A DNA stretch of 64,000 nucleotides from the NCBI RefSeq assembly GCF_900095855.1, contig NZ_FMIY01000002.1, forward strand, positions 1,345,696-1,409,695, given 5' to 3'. This DNA is from Megasphaera coli. GTDB lineage: Bacteria; Bacillota; Negativicutes; Veillonellales; Megasphaeraceae. The position numbers were made by a program, and so were the translations under genes. The stretch's first letter is position 1. Every line of letters begins with the position of its first letter. Below, piece by piece: positions 1 through 9,522 of the stretch. Below the pieces are notes generated by a model that saw only the letters and a list, made by a program, of their open reading frames with translations, was not told where the DNA came from and ran no database searches.

Positions 1-66
1 CCTCAGCAGCTTCTGCGTTGTCATGAATGCGCTGCGTCTCCGTTTCTTTAAGGTAACGTACCCGAA

Positions 67-82
67 TGTTTCACGTGAAACA
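67..82. promoter_or_regulatory. parS: parS centromere site (perfect)
   Basis: The 16-bp palindrome TGTTTCACGTGAAACA matches the Firmicute ParB/Spo0J parS consensus at every position. ParB loads here and spreads, recruiting SMC and segregating the origin. It lies about 9.8 kb left of dnaA, as expected for an origin-proximal parS. No parA or parB gene is in the window; they may lie just to the left. It sits upstream of the HMA gene and may overlap its promoter region. Confidence 0.93.
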
Positions 83-130
83 ATTTTAAACACCACTCAT
101 ACTTTCACCACTTCCAAGGAGGTCCCCGCT

Positions 131-334
131 ATGAAAACAACATTGCACATTGACGGCATGATGTGCGACCATTGCAAAAAGCACGTAACGGAAGCGCTTT
201 CCGCAATGGACGGCATCACTGATGTAATCGTAAATTTGGAAAACAAGTCTGCCGACGTGACGGCAAATCGTGAGATTTCGACTGACGAGTTTGACAAGGT
301 CATTGCCGACGCAGGCTACACATTGGTAAAGTAA
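131..334 (+). CDS. heavy-metal-associated (HMA) domain protein, CopZ-like
   Basis: A 67-residue protein consisting of one HMA ferredoxin-like fold. The metal-binding motif MMCDHCK (Cys near residues 12 and 15) is near the N terminus and the family's acidic beta-alpha-beta pattern follows to a C-terminal GYTLVK. Such proteins bind Cu(I) and pass it to a P-type ATPase or a regulator; the His between the two Cys residues is a variant also seen in mercury or copper carriers. The start at 131 is chosen because an AAGGAGG ribosome site lies just upstream; an in-frame upstream ATG at 23 would add 36 unlike residues. No copper ATPase is adjacent, so the partner is unknown. Confidence 0.85.
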   Translation: MKTTLHIDGMMCDHCKKHVTEALSAMDGITDVIVNLENKSADVTANREISTDEFDKVIADAGYTLVK

Positions 335-370
335 GCGAAAGCAATAGGATAATATTTATAGGCACTATAT

Positions 371-407
371 GAAGAGAGGCCCGGCGGAATCCGCCGGGCC
401 TCTCTTC
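371..407. terminator. long GC-rich hairpin between convergent genes
   Basis: A perfect inverted repeat of 17-bp arms around a 3-base loop lies between the ends of the HMA gene (plus strand) and ptsI (minus strand). It could end transcription from both sides. The T-runs are short on either strand, so the exact mechanism is uncertain. Confidence 0.75.
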
Positions 408-462
408 ATGTTTCCAGTTGTTGTAACACATGTCCGCGAATCGAATATATGTGCAATCCAAT

Positions 463-2094
463 TTATTTGCTCAAATTTAAGGAGCATATTTTCTCGCGAA
501 GCGGCAAAATAGCTGCCGGAGCCACGGAAAGTTCGTCTACACCCATGCGCAGAAATGTCTCGGTCAGGGTCAAGTCAGCTCCCAAATCCCCGCAGATACC
601 GACAGGAATGCCCGCCTTATGGCCGTTTTCCACGGTCATTTGAATAAGCCGCAATACTGCCGGGTGCCGAGGGTTGAAAAGGGCATCCAACTCTGTCTGC
701 TGCCGATCGACTGCCAAAGTGTATTGTACTAAATCATTCGTGCCGATACTGAAGAAATCTGCTTCTTCTGCCAATACATCACTTATGAGAGCCGCCGCCG
801 GCGTTTCAATCATAATGCCGACTTGCATAAATTCATCATAAGTAAGGTGCTGCGCCTTTAATTCCGCCTGCACCGCCTGCAGCAAGGCCTTACACTGCAA
901 GACTTCCTCGAGGGAAACGATTAATGGAAACATGACCGATATTTTGCCGAAAGCCGATGCGCGGCATAAGGCGCGCAACTGTGTTTTAAACAAATCCGGG
1001 CGAGCCAGAGAAATTCGCACGGCCCGCATACCCAAAGCCGGATTAATTTCTTTTTTCAGCTTAAAATATGCAGCCTGCTTATCCGCCCCCATATCCAAAG
1101 TACGAATAATAACCGGCCTGGCTCCCATCTTTTCGGCAACTTCCTTATATGCGGCAAACTGCTCTTCTTCCGTTGGGTAGTCCTCTTTATCCAAATATAA
1201 AAATTCGCTGCGGAAAAGGCCGATACCTTCTGCACCGTTTTCTTCCACTTGCAGTAAATTGTCAGGGCTGCCGATATTGGCAAAAACGGGTAATTTTCTC
1301 CCGTCTGCCGTACGGGAAACGCTGTCACGCAAACGGCTTAATTGCAATTTCCGTTTGTCATATGCATTTTTTTTTGTTTCCATATCTTTTTGTATTGCTT
1401 CCGACGGATCAATATACACGGTTCCCGTAAAGCCGTCAATAAGGACCGTTTTATGTGCTCCCGCCTCAGTAAAGGGCATGCCGGTCCTGACGATCATGGG
1501 AATACTCAATGTCTGCGCTAAAATAGCGGTATGAGAATTCACACTGCCGCCGGAAAGAACAATACCTGCAAGCGTTCCTATATGAAGCTGCAGCATGTCA
1601 CTGGCATATAAATCTTCAGCACATAAAACGGCCCCGTCGTATGCGGAAAAATCTCTCGTTTCGCCGCTGCCGAGCAGGCGCTTCACCCTGTTTGATATAT
1701 CAAATACGTCGGCAGCTCTTTCCCGCATATATGCGTTATCCATGGCGCGAAACGCGGCGGAAATCCGCTTAGCAGCCGCATCCACGGCCATTTCGGCGCG
1801 GATATCCCCGTCTTTAATTCGTGTTTCAACTGCATCAATGTAATCATCATCGCAAAGCATCATTTCATGAGCCTCAAAAAGGTCGGCACCGCTTTGACCG
1901 ACCTTCTCAACAGCGCTTTTATACAGCTCCGCCAATTCTGCAAGCGCCGCAGTTCGAGCCGACCGAAAGCGTTCTATTTCCTCTGCCGGCGTCCCGGCTT
2001 TTCCCCTTTCTTCGAACTCGGAGTTTCCGCAAAATACGGCAAACCGGCCTGTAGCGATGTCTGAAAAAACGGGAGTTCCCTTAAGAATCAGCAT
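463..2094 (-). CDS. ptsI: phosphoenolpyruvate-protein phosphotransferase (enzyme I)
   Basis: A 543-residue enzyme I of the sugar phosphotransferase system; it autophosphorylates from phosphoenolpyruvate and passes the phosphate to HPr in the cytoplasm. The active-site histidine is in the motif GGSVNSHTAILAQ (about residue 188), and the PEP-binding barrel carries GIGLFRSEFLY and GTNDLVQYTLAVDR. The protein is slightly shorter than the usual ~570 residues but all domains are present (HPr-binding, swivelling phospho-His, C-terminal barrel). It follows ptsH by 11 bases in the same operon. No sugar-specific EII gene is in the window. Confidence 0.97.
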   Translation of the reverse strand: MLILKGTPVFSDIATGRFAVFCGNSEFEERGKAGTPAEEIERFRSARTAALAELAELYKSAVEKVGQSGADLFEAHEMMLCDDDYIDAVETRIKDGDIRAEMAVDAAAKRISAAFRAMDNAYMRERAADVFDISNRVKRLLGSGETRDFSAYDGAVLCAEDLYASDMLQLHIGTLAGIVLSGGSVNSHTAILAQTLSIPMIVRTGMPFTEAGAHKTVLIDGFTGTVYIDPSEAIQKDMETKKNAYDKRKLQLSRLRDSVSRTADGRKLPVFANIGSPDNLLQVEENGAEGIGLFRSEFLYLDKEDYPTEEEQFAAYKEVAEKMGARPVIIRTLDMGADKQAAYFKLKKEINPALGMRAVRISLARPDLFKTQLRALCRASAFGKISVMFPLIVSLEEVLQCKALLQAVQAELKAQHLTYDEFMQVGIMIETPAAALISDVLAEEADFFSIGTNDLVQYTLAVDRQQTELDALFNPRHPAVLRLIQMTVENGHKAGIPVGICGDLGADLTLTETFLRMGVDELSVAPAAILPLREKICSLNLSK

Positions 2095-2105
2095 AGATTT
2101 CTCCC

Positions 2106-2363
2106 TTATAAATGTTTGTGCAGAAAAGCTTCCATGGCCTGTGCTGCCGCTTCTTCATCAGGACCTTCAAGGACAACTGTAAGTAAGTCGCCCTGCTTTG
2201 CTCCCAAGGTCATAACATTAAAAATCTTTTTCGCGTCTCCCTTCTTTTCACCTTTTTCAAGGGATATTCGCGCGTCAAACCGCTTGGCCTCTTTTACCAA
2301 TAATCCGGCCGGGCGCGCGTGAATACCTTGCAAGTCCGTAATTGTATATGTAAAGCTTTTCAT
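2106..2363 (-). CDS. ptsH: phosphocarrier protein HPr with Lys at position 46
   Basis: An 85-residue HPr. His15 in GIHARPAG is the phosphate-accepting residue for enzyme I and EIIA. In Gram-positive HPr the regulatory Ser46, phosphorylated by HPr kinase for CcpA-type catabolite control, lies in KSIMGVMSLG; here the aligned stretch reads KKIFNVMTLG, so position 46 is Lys. The phosphotransfer role therefore looks intact while Ser46-based regulation does not. It is the first gene of a two-gene ptsHI operon. Whether a second, regulatory HPr exists elsewhere cannot be seen here. Confidence 0.93.
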   Translation of the reverse strand: MKSFTYTITDLQGIHARPAGLLVKEAKRFDARISLEKGEKKGDAKKIFNVMTLGAKQGDLLTVVLEGPDEEAAAQAMEAFLHKHL

Positions 2364-2416
2364 GCCGTACTACCTCACCTTTACTGTATTATTTCTATAC
2401 ATATAAGCATGCACGA

Positions 2417-3346
2417 TTACTGCACCGCCGCCTGCTGCTCCCTTACGAGATCCCGCAGTGTCTGTCCTGCCGAGGCATCGCGCACGATATAGGCTTCTCC
2501 GTCATCGGGCGCTGCACTCTTGCGCATAACCGATTCCTGTTTTTGCGCGAACGCATAATCCATCAGCCGTGTCGCATCGCCGGCCCGATCGTCGGAGTTT
2601 AAGACAACGGCTATAATCGTCTTACCGTCCCTTGTTGCGGAGGCAACCAAATCGGCTCCGCCGTAGTCCGTTGCACCCGTCTTAATTCCGTTCGCTCCCT
2701 TGTAGTCAGAACGTAAAAACTCATTCAGTGTATAGACTGTCTTTTCCCCTCCCGTCGCATAGGGCATAGTGAAAAATGTTTTACCTGTAAACGATTTAAA
2801 TGTACCGTTTTGCATGGCGTAAGCACTGATTTTTGCAAGATCCCGCGCTGTCGAATAATGATTTTTATCAGGCAGCCCGTGAGGATTTACAAATTTCGTA
2901 TTCACCGTGCCTATGACCGCCGCTTTTTCATTCATGCAGTCGACAAAAGCGGACACCGTCGGCGCGACGGTTACGGCCGCATCCAGGGCCGCATCACAGC
3001 CCGAATAGGTCATCATGGCCGTTACGGCATTACGCAGCGTAACAGGTTTATCCGCGCTGAGCCCCAGAACGGCGGCATCCGCTTCAAGGGTATTTACTTC
3101 AGGCGCATGCGTAACGTGCCGGTCCAGGACCGCATCACCCGCTTCAGCACACAAGAGCGCCGTCATAATCATGGTCGTGCCGCCGGGATACATCTTTTCG
3201 TCCGCATTCTTAGCGTAAATTTCCGCACCCGTATCCCCGTCCATGACATAGGCTGCCCGGGCATGAATATCGCTTGGCGGCTCGGTTGCCGTTACCGTTA
3301 AGGATAAGCAGCAAAGAAAAGCACTGCAGGCAAATTTCTTCAACAT
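2417..3346 (-). CDS. peptidase S11 (DacA/PBP5) family protein lacking the catalytic SxxK motif
   Basis: A 309-residue exported protein with a signal peptide (residues 1 to about 20) and the D-alanyl-D-alanine carboxypeptidase fold. In active enzymes the nucleophile and base are in SxxK (usually PASTTKIMTA). Here the aligned segment is PGGTTMIMTALL, so Ser is Gly and Lys is Met. The second motif SxN reads SGC. The third motif, KTG, is kept in GIKTGATDYGGADLVA. The fold is otherwise well preserved, including FVNPHGLP, so this is probably a non-enzymatic peptidoglycan- or protein-binding relative rather than a decayed gene. It lies 26 bases downstream of rsmG start-to-stop in the mnmE-mnmG-rsmG direction. 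Confidence 0.88.
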   Translation of the reverse strand: MLKKFACSAFLCCLSLTVTATEPPSDIHARAAYVMDGDTGAEIYAKNADEKMYPGGTTMIMTALLCAEAGDAVLDRHVTHAPEVNTLEADAAVLGLSADKPVTLRNAVTAMMTYSGCDAALDAAVTVAPTVSAFVDCMNEKAAVIGTVNTKFVNPHGLPDKNHYSTARDLAKISAYAMQNGTFKSFTGKTFFTMPYATGGEKTVYTLNEFLRSDYKGANGIKTGATDYGGADLVASATRDGKTIIAVVLNSDDRAGDATRLMDYAFAQKQESVMRKSAAPDDGEAYIVRDASAGQTLRDLVREQQAAVQ

Positions 3347-3372
3347 AATTACATACCTCCCGCCTTTACAAA

Positions 3373-4086
3373 TTATAAGGGATTCTTAATCGCTATCCCG
3401 GGTCTTCGCGGATACTTACAGGGACTCTTGCTTATTTTTTTAATATAGATGACCGCTCGTGTATCCGTCAAGCCCGGCAATTGTTTCATTCGTACGTCAA
3501 CGACGGTCCCGCCCAGTATTTGCAAGGCTTTTTGCGACTCGGCCAATTCCGCCTTATATGCCGCTCCTTTAAGAGCCACAAAAATACCGTCTTCTTTAAC
3601 ATACGGCAAGGCCCATTCGGCAAGAACCGGCAGCCTTGCGACGGCACGTGTCGTCACGACGTCAAATACTTCTCTGTACTCTCCCTTGTGTGCTTCTTCT
3701 TCGGCACGGCCGTGTAAAAAAACGGCTTTTTCATACCCTATAGCGGCAGTAAGCTCCTGTAAGAACTGCAACCTCTTTCGCAGGCTGTCAAAAAAAGTTA
3801 TTTCCAGATCGCCGTGCATGACGGCAAGAGGAATCCCCGGAAAGCCGGCACCCGTTCCTAAATCGAGCAATCTGGCGCCCTGCGGAAAATAGGCCTCATC
3901 ATAACATGTAAGACTGTCGATAAAATGCTTTACTACGATTTCATCGGCTTCCGTAATGGCGGTCAAGTTCATGACCTTATTTGTCTCCACCAGCCGCTTA
4001 GCAACAGTCTCAAAACGCCTCAGCTCTTCTTCCGTAAGAGAAAATCCCGCTGCGGCAAACAGTTTTTCACCATTACATAGAAACAT
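3373..4086 (-). CDS. rsmG: 16S rRNA (guanine527-N7)-methyltransferase
   Basis: A 237-residue RsmG (GidB). It methylates N7 of G527 of 16S rRNA with S-adenosylmethionine. The cofactor motif is [16 protein letters not shown] (about residues 69-84), preceded by the family signature MNLTAI and KHFIDSL. It overlaps the end of mnmG by 14 bases, the usual gidA-gidB arrangement beside the origin. The last ~15 residues (after YIKKI) are a basic tail that may be species-specific. Confidence 0.96.
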   Translation of the reverse strand: MFLCNGEKLFAAAGFSLTEEELRRFETVAKRLVETNKVMNLTAITEADEIVVKHFIDSLTCYDEAYFPQGARLLDLGTGAGFPGIPLAVMHGDLEITFFDSLRKRLQFLQELTAAIGYEKAVFLHGRAEEEAHKGEYREVFDVVTTRAVARLPVLAEWALPYVKEDGIFVALKGAAYKAELAESQKALQILGGTVVDVRMKQLPGLTDTRAVIYIKKISKSPCKYPRRPGIAIKNPL

Positions 4087-5965
4087 TGCCTTTTTTCTCC
4101 CGTTCGTATTGCTCCATGAAAATTAAAAGGGCCGTAATATCCGCCGGCGATACGCCGGAAATGCGGCTGGCCTGCCCCAGGGAACGCGGTCGTATGTGGG
4201 CCAGCTTTTGCCTTCCTTCCATCGACACGGTTTCAATTTTCATATAATCGATATCCGCCGGGAAGAGTTTCCGTTCCAACCGATTGAGCTTCTCGACCTG
4301 CTCCTTTTGGCGATTAATATATCCGTCATACTTGATCATGATTTCCACTTCTTCAGCCACATCTTCGGAGCGCACCGACAGTCCCGGGAAAATACCGCGC
4401 AAAACAGCGTACGTCATTTCCTGGCGGCGCAGTAAATCGGCAACTTTTATGCCCGTCCGCAGCGGAGCGGAACCTGCCGCTTCAAGTTTTGTATTTGTCT
4501 CCGCCGTCGGCGTCGCCATGGTTCCTTCCAACTCGGCAATCATCGCTTCTATGTCCGCCTTCTTTTGACAAAATGCCTCATAGCGCTCATCCGAAACCAA
4601 TCCGATACGGCGCCCCTTTTCCGTAAGACGCAGATCCGCATTGTCCTGACGCAGAATGAGACGATATTCGGAACGACTGGTCATCATGCGATAGGGCTCT
4701 TCCGTCCCCTTAGTAACCAAATCATCAATCAACACGCCTATATACGCTTCGGCACGAGTCAAGACAAACGGTTCCTTGCCTTGCAGTCTCAAGGCCGCAT
4801 TAATGCCGGCCATCAATCCTTGAGCCGCCGCTTCTTCATAACCGCTCGTCCCGTTCGCCTGGCCGGCGGAATAGAGGTTGGCAACGTGCTTCACTTCCAG
4901 CGTCGGCAAGAGCTGCAGCGGATCCAGACAGTCGTACTCGATGGCATAGCCGGGCCGCATAATTTCCACCTCTTCCAAACCGGGAATGGTCTGTAAAAAT
5001 TCCTTTTGCACATCCATGGGCAAGCTCGTACTCATACCCTGCACGTACATTTCTGTCGTGTACAGGCCTTCCGGCTCAACAAAGAGTTGATGCCGCTTTT
5101 TATCGGCAAAGCGCAAAATCTTGGACTCTATGGACGGGCAGTAACGCGGCCCGATACCGGTGATGGTGCCGTTGCACATGGGCGCTCTCTCCAAGTTGCG
5201 GCGAATAATGTCATGTGTGTTTTCATTCGTATACGTAAGCCAACAGCATACCTTATTACGATTTTCCCGCTTGGACAGGAAAGAAAAGGCATGGTCTTCC
5301 TTATCACCATCCTGAAGAGTCATTTTCTCTCGCCGTAAGCTCCGCCCGTCTACACGGGCAGGCGTACCGGTCTTAAAACGCAGCAAAGAAATTCCCGCCT
5401 TGCGCAACGAATCGGACAAGGCTTCCGCCGACCGTTGGCCGATAGGGCCGGCGGCACAGGTCGTTTCACCGATAATCACGCGGCCCTTCAAATACGTCCC
5501 TGTTGCCAAAATGACCGCCCGGCTCATAAACGCTTCGCCTAATTCCGTACAAATGCCCTTAACTACGCCGTTCTCTATAATGAGCTCCGTAACCATAAGC
5601 TGTTTCACGTCCAAACCGGACTGCGTCTCCAAGACGTGCGTCATGACGGCCTGATACTGCTTCTTGTCCGACTGTGCCCGCAAAGAATACACGGCCGGAC
5701 CCTTGCCCGTATTGAGCATTCTCATTTGAATCGCCGTCTTGTCGGCAATAAGGCCCATCTGCCCGCCGAGGGCATCGATTTCCCGAACAAGATGGCTCTT
5801 GCCGGGACCTCCTACAGCAGGGTTACAGGGCATGAGCGCAATATTATCCAAGTTCAATGTTATGAGCAAGGTCCTCACGCCGAGCCGGGCGGCCGCCAAC
5901 GCGGCTTCACAGCCGGCATGCCCGGCGCCGACGACGATGACATCATACATACCTGCAATAAACAA
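4073..5965 (-). CDS. mnmG: tRNA uridine-5-carboxymethylaminomethyl modification enzyme MnmG
   Basis: A 630-residue FAD protein that works with MnmE to install the cmnm5 group on wobble U34 of tRNAs. The FAD-binding [17 protein letters not shown] is at the N terminus, followed by [20 protein letters not shown], and the C-terminal helical domain ends near [14 protein letters not shown] start at 5965 is chosen because a GGAGG ribosome site is 7 bases upstream; the ATG at 5950 is too far from it. The gene begins 10 bases after mnmE, so the two partners are co-transcribed. Confidence 0.97.
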   Translation of the reverse strand: MFIAGMYDVIVVGAGHAGCEAALAAARLGVRTLLITLNLDNIALMPCNPAVGGPGKSHLVREIDALGGQMGLIADKTAIQMRMLNTGKGPAVYSLRAQSDKKQYQAVMTHVLETQSGLDVKQLMVTELIIENGVVKGICTELGEAFMSRAVILATGTYLKGRVIIGETTCAAGPIGQRSAEALSDSLRKAGISLLRFKTGTPARVDGRSLRREKMTLQDGDKEDHAFSFLSKRENRNKVCCWLTYTNENTHDIIRRNLERAPMCNGTITGIGPRYCPSIESKILRFADKKRHQLFVEPEGLYTTEMYVQGMSTSLPMDVQKEFLQTIPGLEEVEIMRPGYAIEYDCLDPLQLLPTLEVKHVANLYSAGQANGTSGYEEAAAQGLMAGINAALRLQGKEPFVLTRAEAYIGVLIDDLVTKGTEEPYRMMTSRSEYRLILRQDNADLRLTEKGRRIGLVSDERYEAFCQKKADIEAMIAELEGTMATPTAETNTKLEAAGSAPLRTGIKVADLLRRQEMTYAVLRGIFPGLSVRSEDVAEEVEIMIKYDGYINRQKEQVEKLNRLERKLFPADIDYMKIETVSMEGRQKLAHIRPRSLGQASRISGVSPADITALLIFMEQYEREKKGNVSM

Positions 5966-5975
5966 AAAACTCCTC

Positions 5976-7352
5976 CTACTTTCCCAAACAAAAGCGGCTG
6001 AAAATTTCGCCGACTATATCGCTCTGCGCCGTGTCACCTGTAATGGCGCCCAGTAATTCCCATGCTTCCCGTATATCGACAATGGCAAAGTCCGCAGGCA
6101 TACCGGCTCGAACCGACTCCGATGCCCGCTCGAGAGCCGCCAAGCTTTGCCGAACGAGTTCTGTGTGTCGCGCATTGGCAAGGAGCACTTCATTACCGGT
6201 AAAACTATTTTGAGCAGCCGCTTCCGTAAGAAAATGCTCCAATTCATCCATTCCTTCTCCCGTTGCGGCGGATATGGCAATAATCGGCAACGAATATTCC
6301 ATCAACTGTTCTGTCGTAACAGCAGCGGGCAAATCCGTTTTGTTAAGCACGATTGCCGCCCGTTTTCCGGCAAGAGAGGAAAGAATATCCTTTATTTCCT
6401 GCATAAGTGTCTGCGACCGATCGACGACAACTAAAACCATATCCGCCGTTTCTAAATAAGCCCTCGCCTTCGACACACCTATTTTTTCAACTGTATCCGC
6501 CGTTTCTCGAATACCGGCCGTATCGACGAGGCGAAAAGGAATTCCCTTTATAGATACCCATTCTTCCAAAGCGTCTCGCGTCGTACCGGGAATATTCGTG
6601 ACAATGGCCCGTTCTTCGGCGAGAAGTCGATTTAAAAGACTTGATTTCCCCGCATTCGGAGCGCCTGCTATGGCGACCATGACTCCGTCCCGTATGATGC
6701 GCCCTTTAGTCGACTCGGCAAGCATACCTCGAAATTGCCCTTTCATGTCTTCCAAGGCGGCACTCAGGTCGGTAACGACAATATCCTCCAAATCTTCTTC
6801 CGGATAATCCACAGTCACTTCAAGCCGCGTAATAAAGTCGGTCAAATCCCTTCTCATAGCGCCGACGATTCGGGAGAGGCGACCTTCCAGTTGATTTACG
6901 GCTGCACTTAATCCCTGAGCGCTCTTGGCCTGAATAACGTCCATTACCGCTTCGGCCTGGGCCAAATCAATGCGGCCGTTTAAAAAAGCGCGCATTGTAA
7001 ATTCCCCCGGCTCGGCCAATCTGGCACCGCTTTGCAGAACAAGAGCCAATATTGCCGCAAGAGACTGTCTGCCGCCGTGACATTGTATTTCCAGGACGTC
7101 TTCGGCCGTATATGAATGAGGCCCCTTCATGATTAAGACCAGTACTTCATCTATGACAGCACCTTCCGTATCGACAATCGTGCCGAAATGAACGGTCCTG
7201 TCCGTATATTCGCTGACTCTTTTTTTTCCCTTGCCGTGAAAAATTTTCTCGCCCACACCATAGGCCCCTGAGCCGCTAATACGAATAACACCTATACCGC
7301 TCTCGCCGACAGGGGTGGCAATGGCAGCAATCGTATCGGTCGTATCATACAT
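5976..7352 (-). CDS. mnmE: tRNA modification GTPase MnmE
   Basis: A 458-residue potassium-activated GTPase, partner of MnmG in U34 modification. Order: N-terminal formyl-THF-binding domain (1-120), helical domain, a G domain with [12 protein letters not shown] (G1), IPGTTRD (G2), DTAGIRE (G3) and NKTD (G4), and the C-terminal FCLGK whose Cys is essential in E. coli. It is the first gene of the mnmE-mnmG-rsmG-dac run, after the terminator that closes the jag operon. Confidence 0.97.
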   Translation of the reverse strand: MYDTTDTIAAIATPVGESGIGVIRISGSGAYGVGEKIFHGKGKKRVSEYTDRTVHFGTIVDTEGAVIDEVLVLIMKGPHSYTAEDVLEIQCHGGRQSLAAILALVLQSGARLAEPGEFTMRAFLNGRIDLAQAEAVMDVIQAKSAQGLSAAVNQLEGRLSRIVGAMRRDLTDFITRLEVTVDYPEEDLEDIVVTDLSAALEDMKGQFRGMLAESTKGRIIRDGVMVAIAGAPNAGKSSLLNRLLAEERAIVTNIPGTTRDALEEWVSIKGIPFRLVDTAGIRETADTVEKIGVSKARAYLETADMVLVVVDRSQTLMQEIKDILSSLAGKRAAIVLNKTDLPAAVTTEQLMEYSLPIIAISAATGEGMDELEHFLTEAAAQNSFTGNEVLLANARHTELVRQSLAALERASESVRAGMPADFAIVDIREAWELLGAITGDTAQSDIVGEIFSRFCLGK

Positions 7353-7375
7353 ACACTGTTCCTCTCCTTATATAG

Positions 7376-7400
7376 GAAAAAGCCCGGTGCACAGCACCGG
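7376..7400 (-). terminator. intrinsic terminator after jag
   Basis: On the minus strand the transcript forms CCGGTGC-loop-GCACCGG followed by a run of U residues (complement of 7377-7381). It lies eight bases past the jag stop and separates the rpmH-rnpA-yidD-yidC-jag unit from mnmE. Confidence 0.85.
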
Positions 7401-7407
7401 ACCTCAT

Positions 7408-8136
7408 TTATTTGTAATAAATCACAACATGGCGATATGGATCCTGTCCTTCACTTTCCGTGCGAATGTGCTCCATATCTTGAAGAGCAAGATGAATAAT
7501 TTTTCGTTCATACCCGTTCATCGGTTCAAGAATAACTTTATTATGACTGTGCTTTACGCGGCTTGCCAGGCGATGTGCCAACGCTTTCAGCGTTTCTTCC
7601 CGCCGCGCACGATAATTTTCCACGTCGAGCATAATAAAGAAGCGGCTTTCTTTTCCCTTATTCGCTTTCAAATTGACTAAATATTGAAGTGCATCCAAGG
7701 TCTGTCCGTGCTTACCGATGAGAACACCCAAATCATTACCTCGTAAATGAAAAATGATTCGTTCTTCCTTAATCATCTTTTCAATCATTACGGGAATGCC
7801 CATCTTGTCAAGAACTTCCTGCAAAAAAGCCTTTCCGTCAGCCGCGACTTCTTCAGCAGACAAACGATTTTCCTCTTTATCCGCCTTCGTTTCAACCGAA
7901 TCATCCGCTTTCTCCGCCTCTGTCATCTCTTCTGTTGCTGCAGGAGTGACAACAGCTTCGACCGGTTCTTTAACAGTAAGTCTGATCTTCGCTTCTTTTT
8001 TACCGAACCCGAAAATACCGCTGCTCGGCTCAGTAATAACTTCCATTACTACTTCTTTTTCTTCTTTTTGCAGTTGTTCCAGTCCGGATTTAAGAGCTTC
8101 TTCAATAGTTTTCCCCGTAGCCTCAATAGTGATCAT
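7408..8136 (-). CDS. jag: Jag/KhpB RNA-binding protein
   Basis: A 242-residue protein with three parts: a Jag-N domain (residues 1-50, ATGKTIEEALKSGLEQL), an acidic linker (about 65-105), then KH (about 110-180, with GVLIGKHGQTLDALQYLVN) and R3H (about 185-242, with NYRARREETL and HNKVILEPMNGYERKIIH). KhpB with KhpA binds RNA and influences cell elongation in Firmicutes. It overlaps yidC by four bases, the conserved origin arrangement. Confidence 0.95.
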   Translation of the reverse strand: MITIEATGKTIEEALKSGLEQLQKEEKEVVMEVITEPSSGIFGFGKKEAKIRLTVKEPVEAVVTPAATEEMTEAEKADDSVETKADKEENRLSAEEVAADGKAFLQEVLDKMGIPVMIEKMIKEERIIFHLRGNDLGVLIGKHGQTLDALQYLVNLKANKGKESRFFIMLDVENYRARREETLKALAHRLASRVKHSHNKVILEPMNGYERKIIHLALQDMEHIRTESEGQDPYRHVVIYYK

Positions 8137-8822
8137 TTGCTTTCTCCTTTTTTAAGGCGACCCATAATAAGCTGTTGAGCCATTTGGAAAATGTTTGAAA
8201 CAATCCAATAAATTACCAAGCCGCTGGGAAAGGTTAAGCTGATCCAGCCGATAAACAGAGGCATGGCAACCTGCATTACTTTCTGTTGCGTCGCCTGCGG
8301 CCCCTCTCCGGAAGGCTGCGCACCGGTCATCTGCTTTTGGATAAAGAAGGTCGATACCGCCGATAAGACGGGCAGTATATACGTTCCGTCAGCTTCTCCG
8401 AGGCTGGGAAGCCAAAGAAAGCTTTGATACGCCGGATCATAAGGATATGAGCGAAGAGCATAGAAAATGGCCACAAGAAAGGGCATTTGAATCAGGATAG
8501 GCAGACACCCGGATAAAGGATTGATGCCCGTTTCTCTGTAAAGCTTGCTCATTTCTTCCTGCAGTTTTTTTTGATTACCCTTATATTTTTTCTGTAATTC
8601 TTTAATCTTCGGCTGTAAAACCTGCATACCTTCCATTGAGCGAATTTGTTTCGCCGTCAACGGGCTGAGTATGAGCTTTATAATAACCGTAAGCATAATA
8701 ATAGCGAGTCCGTAGCTCGGATACCCCAGTGATTGCGTCAAAGCATAGCAATAATCAAGGCAGGTCGACATAAACCCGCCCAGTCCATCCATAATCCCGC
8801 TGAAAAAGCCCAAAAACCTCAA
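8133..8822 (-). CDS. yidC: membrane protein insertase YidC (Oxa1 family)
   Basis: A 229-residue five-helix Oxa1-type insertase without the large periplasmic domain of proteobacterial YidC. It has the conserved cytoplasmic coiled hairpin (about residues 60-90, KIKELQKKYKGNQKKLQEE region) and INPLSGCLPILIQMPF. No lipobox is visible at the N terminus, unlike Bacillus SpoIIIJ. It helps the Sec pathway insert membrane proteins. It is followed by jag with a 4-base overlap and preceded by yidD with a 56-base gap. Confidence 0.95.
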   Translation of the reverse strand: MRFLGFFSGIMDGLGGFMSTCLDYCYALTQSLGYPSYGLAIIMLTVIIKLILSPLTAKQIRSMEGMQVLQPKIKELQKKYKGNQKKLQEEMSKLYRETGINPLSGCLPILIQMPFLVAIFYALRSYPYDPAYQSFLWLPSLGEADGTYILPVLSAVSTFFIQKQMTGAQPSGEGPQATQQKVMQVAMPLFIGWISLTFPSGLVIYWIVSNIFQMAQQLIMGRLKKGESK

Positions 8823-8878
8823 CTCCTCAAGTCATAATCATTACATACGACGGCCTTTATTTCATCCGTCGTCTTACG

Positions 8879-9088
8879 TTACGGTACCGGGTCATAGCCG
8901 CCCTTATGAAAAGGGTGACACTTCAAAATACGTTTAACCGATAAAGTGATTCCTTTTATTACACCGTACTTTTGCAAGGCTTCTACAGCGTAAGCGGAAC
9001 AGGTAGGATAAAAACGGCACCGCGGCAAGCTTAACGGAGATATACACATTTGATACAGTCGGATAAAAAAAATAAAAATATGCCTCAT
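8879..9088 (-). CDS. yidD: membrane protein insertion efficiency factor YidD
   Basis: A 69-residue protein of the YidD (DUF37) family with the signature [19 protein letters not shown] and [12 protein letters not shown]. It is a small amphipathic inner-membrane protein that assists YidC. It lies three bases after rnpA in the standard rpmH-rnpA-yidD-yidC order. Confidence 0.95.
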   Translation of the reverse strand: MRHIFIFFIRLYQMCISPLSLPRCRFYPTCSAYAVEALQKYGVIKGITLSVKRILKCHPFHKGGYDPVP

Positions 9089-9091
9089 AGC

Positions 9092-9445
9092 CTACTTCTT
9101 TCGCAACACTCCTGCTTGCTTGAAAAGTCGCATAATCGTACGTTCCGCATCGGCAAATCCGCCGTTTTTCAAACGGACTCTGCCGATCAGCACCAGATCA
9201 TAGCCGTCACACAATTCCGTCCTATGCAGGCGATATACTTCTTTCATGAGACGACGACAATAATTTCGTTCCACGGCACAACCGATTTTTTTACCCGTTA
9301 CGAATCCCATTCGCACGGGCCGTTCCGAAGAGCGACGCATAACATACAACACAACCGCCCTGTCGACAAAAGACTTGCCGTATCTGTATACGAGTTGATA
9401 CTCGCGATTTTTACACAAACGATCTTCTTTTCTCAACTCATACAT
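9092..9445 (-). CDS. rnpA: ribonuclease P protein component
   Basis: A 117-residue basic protein subunit of RNase P, which removes 5' leaders from tRNA precursors. It has the family start LRKEDRLCKNREYQLVYRYG and the RNR-type signature AVERNYCRRLMKE (about residues 55-67). It lies between rpmH and yidD. Confidence 0.95.
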   Translation of the reverse strand: MYELRKEDRLCKNREYQLVYRYGKSFVDRAVVLYVMRRSSERPVRMGFVTGKKIGCAVERNYCRRLMKEVYRLHRTELCDGYDLVLIGRVRLKNGGFADAERTIMRLFKQAGVLRKK

Positions 9446-9476
9446 ACATCAAATTCCTAAACAGCAGCACCGGATA

Positions 9477-9507
9477 AACAGAAAAATCCCGTACGGACTT
9501 TTCTGTT
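9477..9507 (-). terminator. hairpin between rpmH and rnpA (attenuator or processing site)
   Basis: The arms AACAGAAAA and TTTTCTGTT flank a small inner palindrome CCGTACGG. In the minus-strand transcript this is a weak, A/U-closed stem between rpmH and rnpA. It may lower rnpA expression relative to the abundant ribosomal protein L34, or be an mRNA processing site. Confidence 0.5.
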
Positions 9508-9522
9508 CATCGTTTGCAGTTA

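Noticed and set aside
371..407. The strong hairpin considered as an insertion-sequence end
   Set aside because: It lies between two gene ends, has no flanking duplication and fits a terminator better.
5601..5616. TGTTTCACGTCCAAAC in mnmG, which resembles half of parS
   Set aside because: Only the left half-site and centre match; the right half differs at several positions, so ParB binding is not expected.
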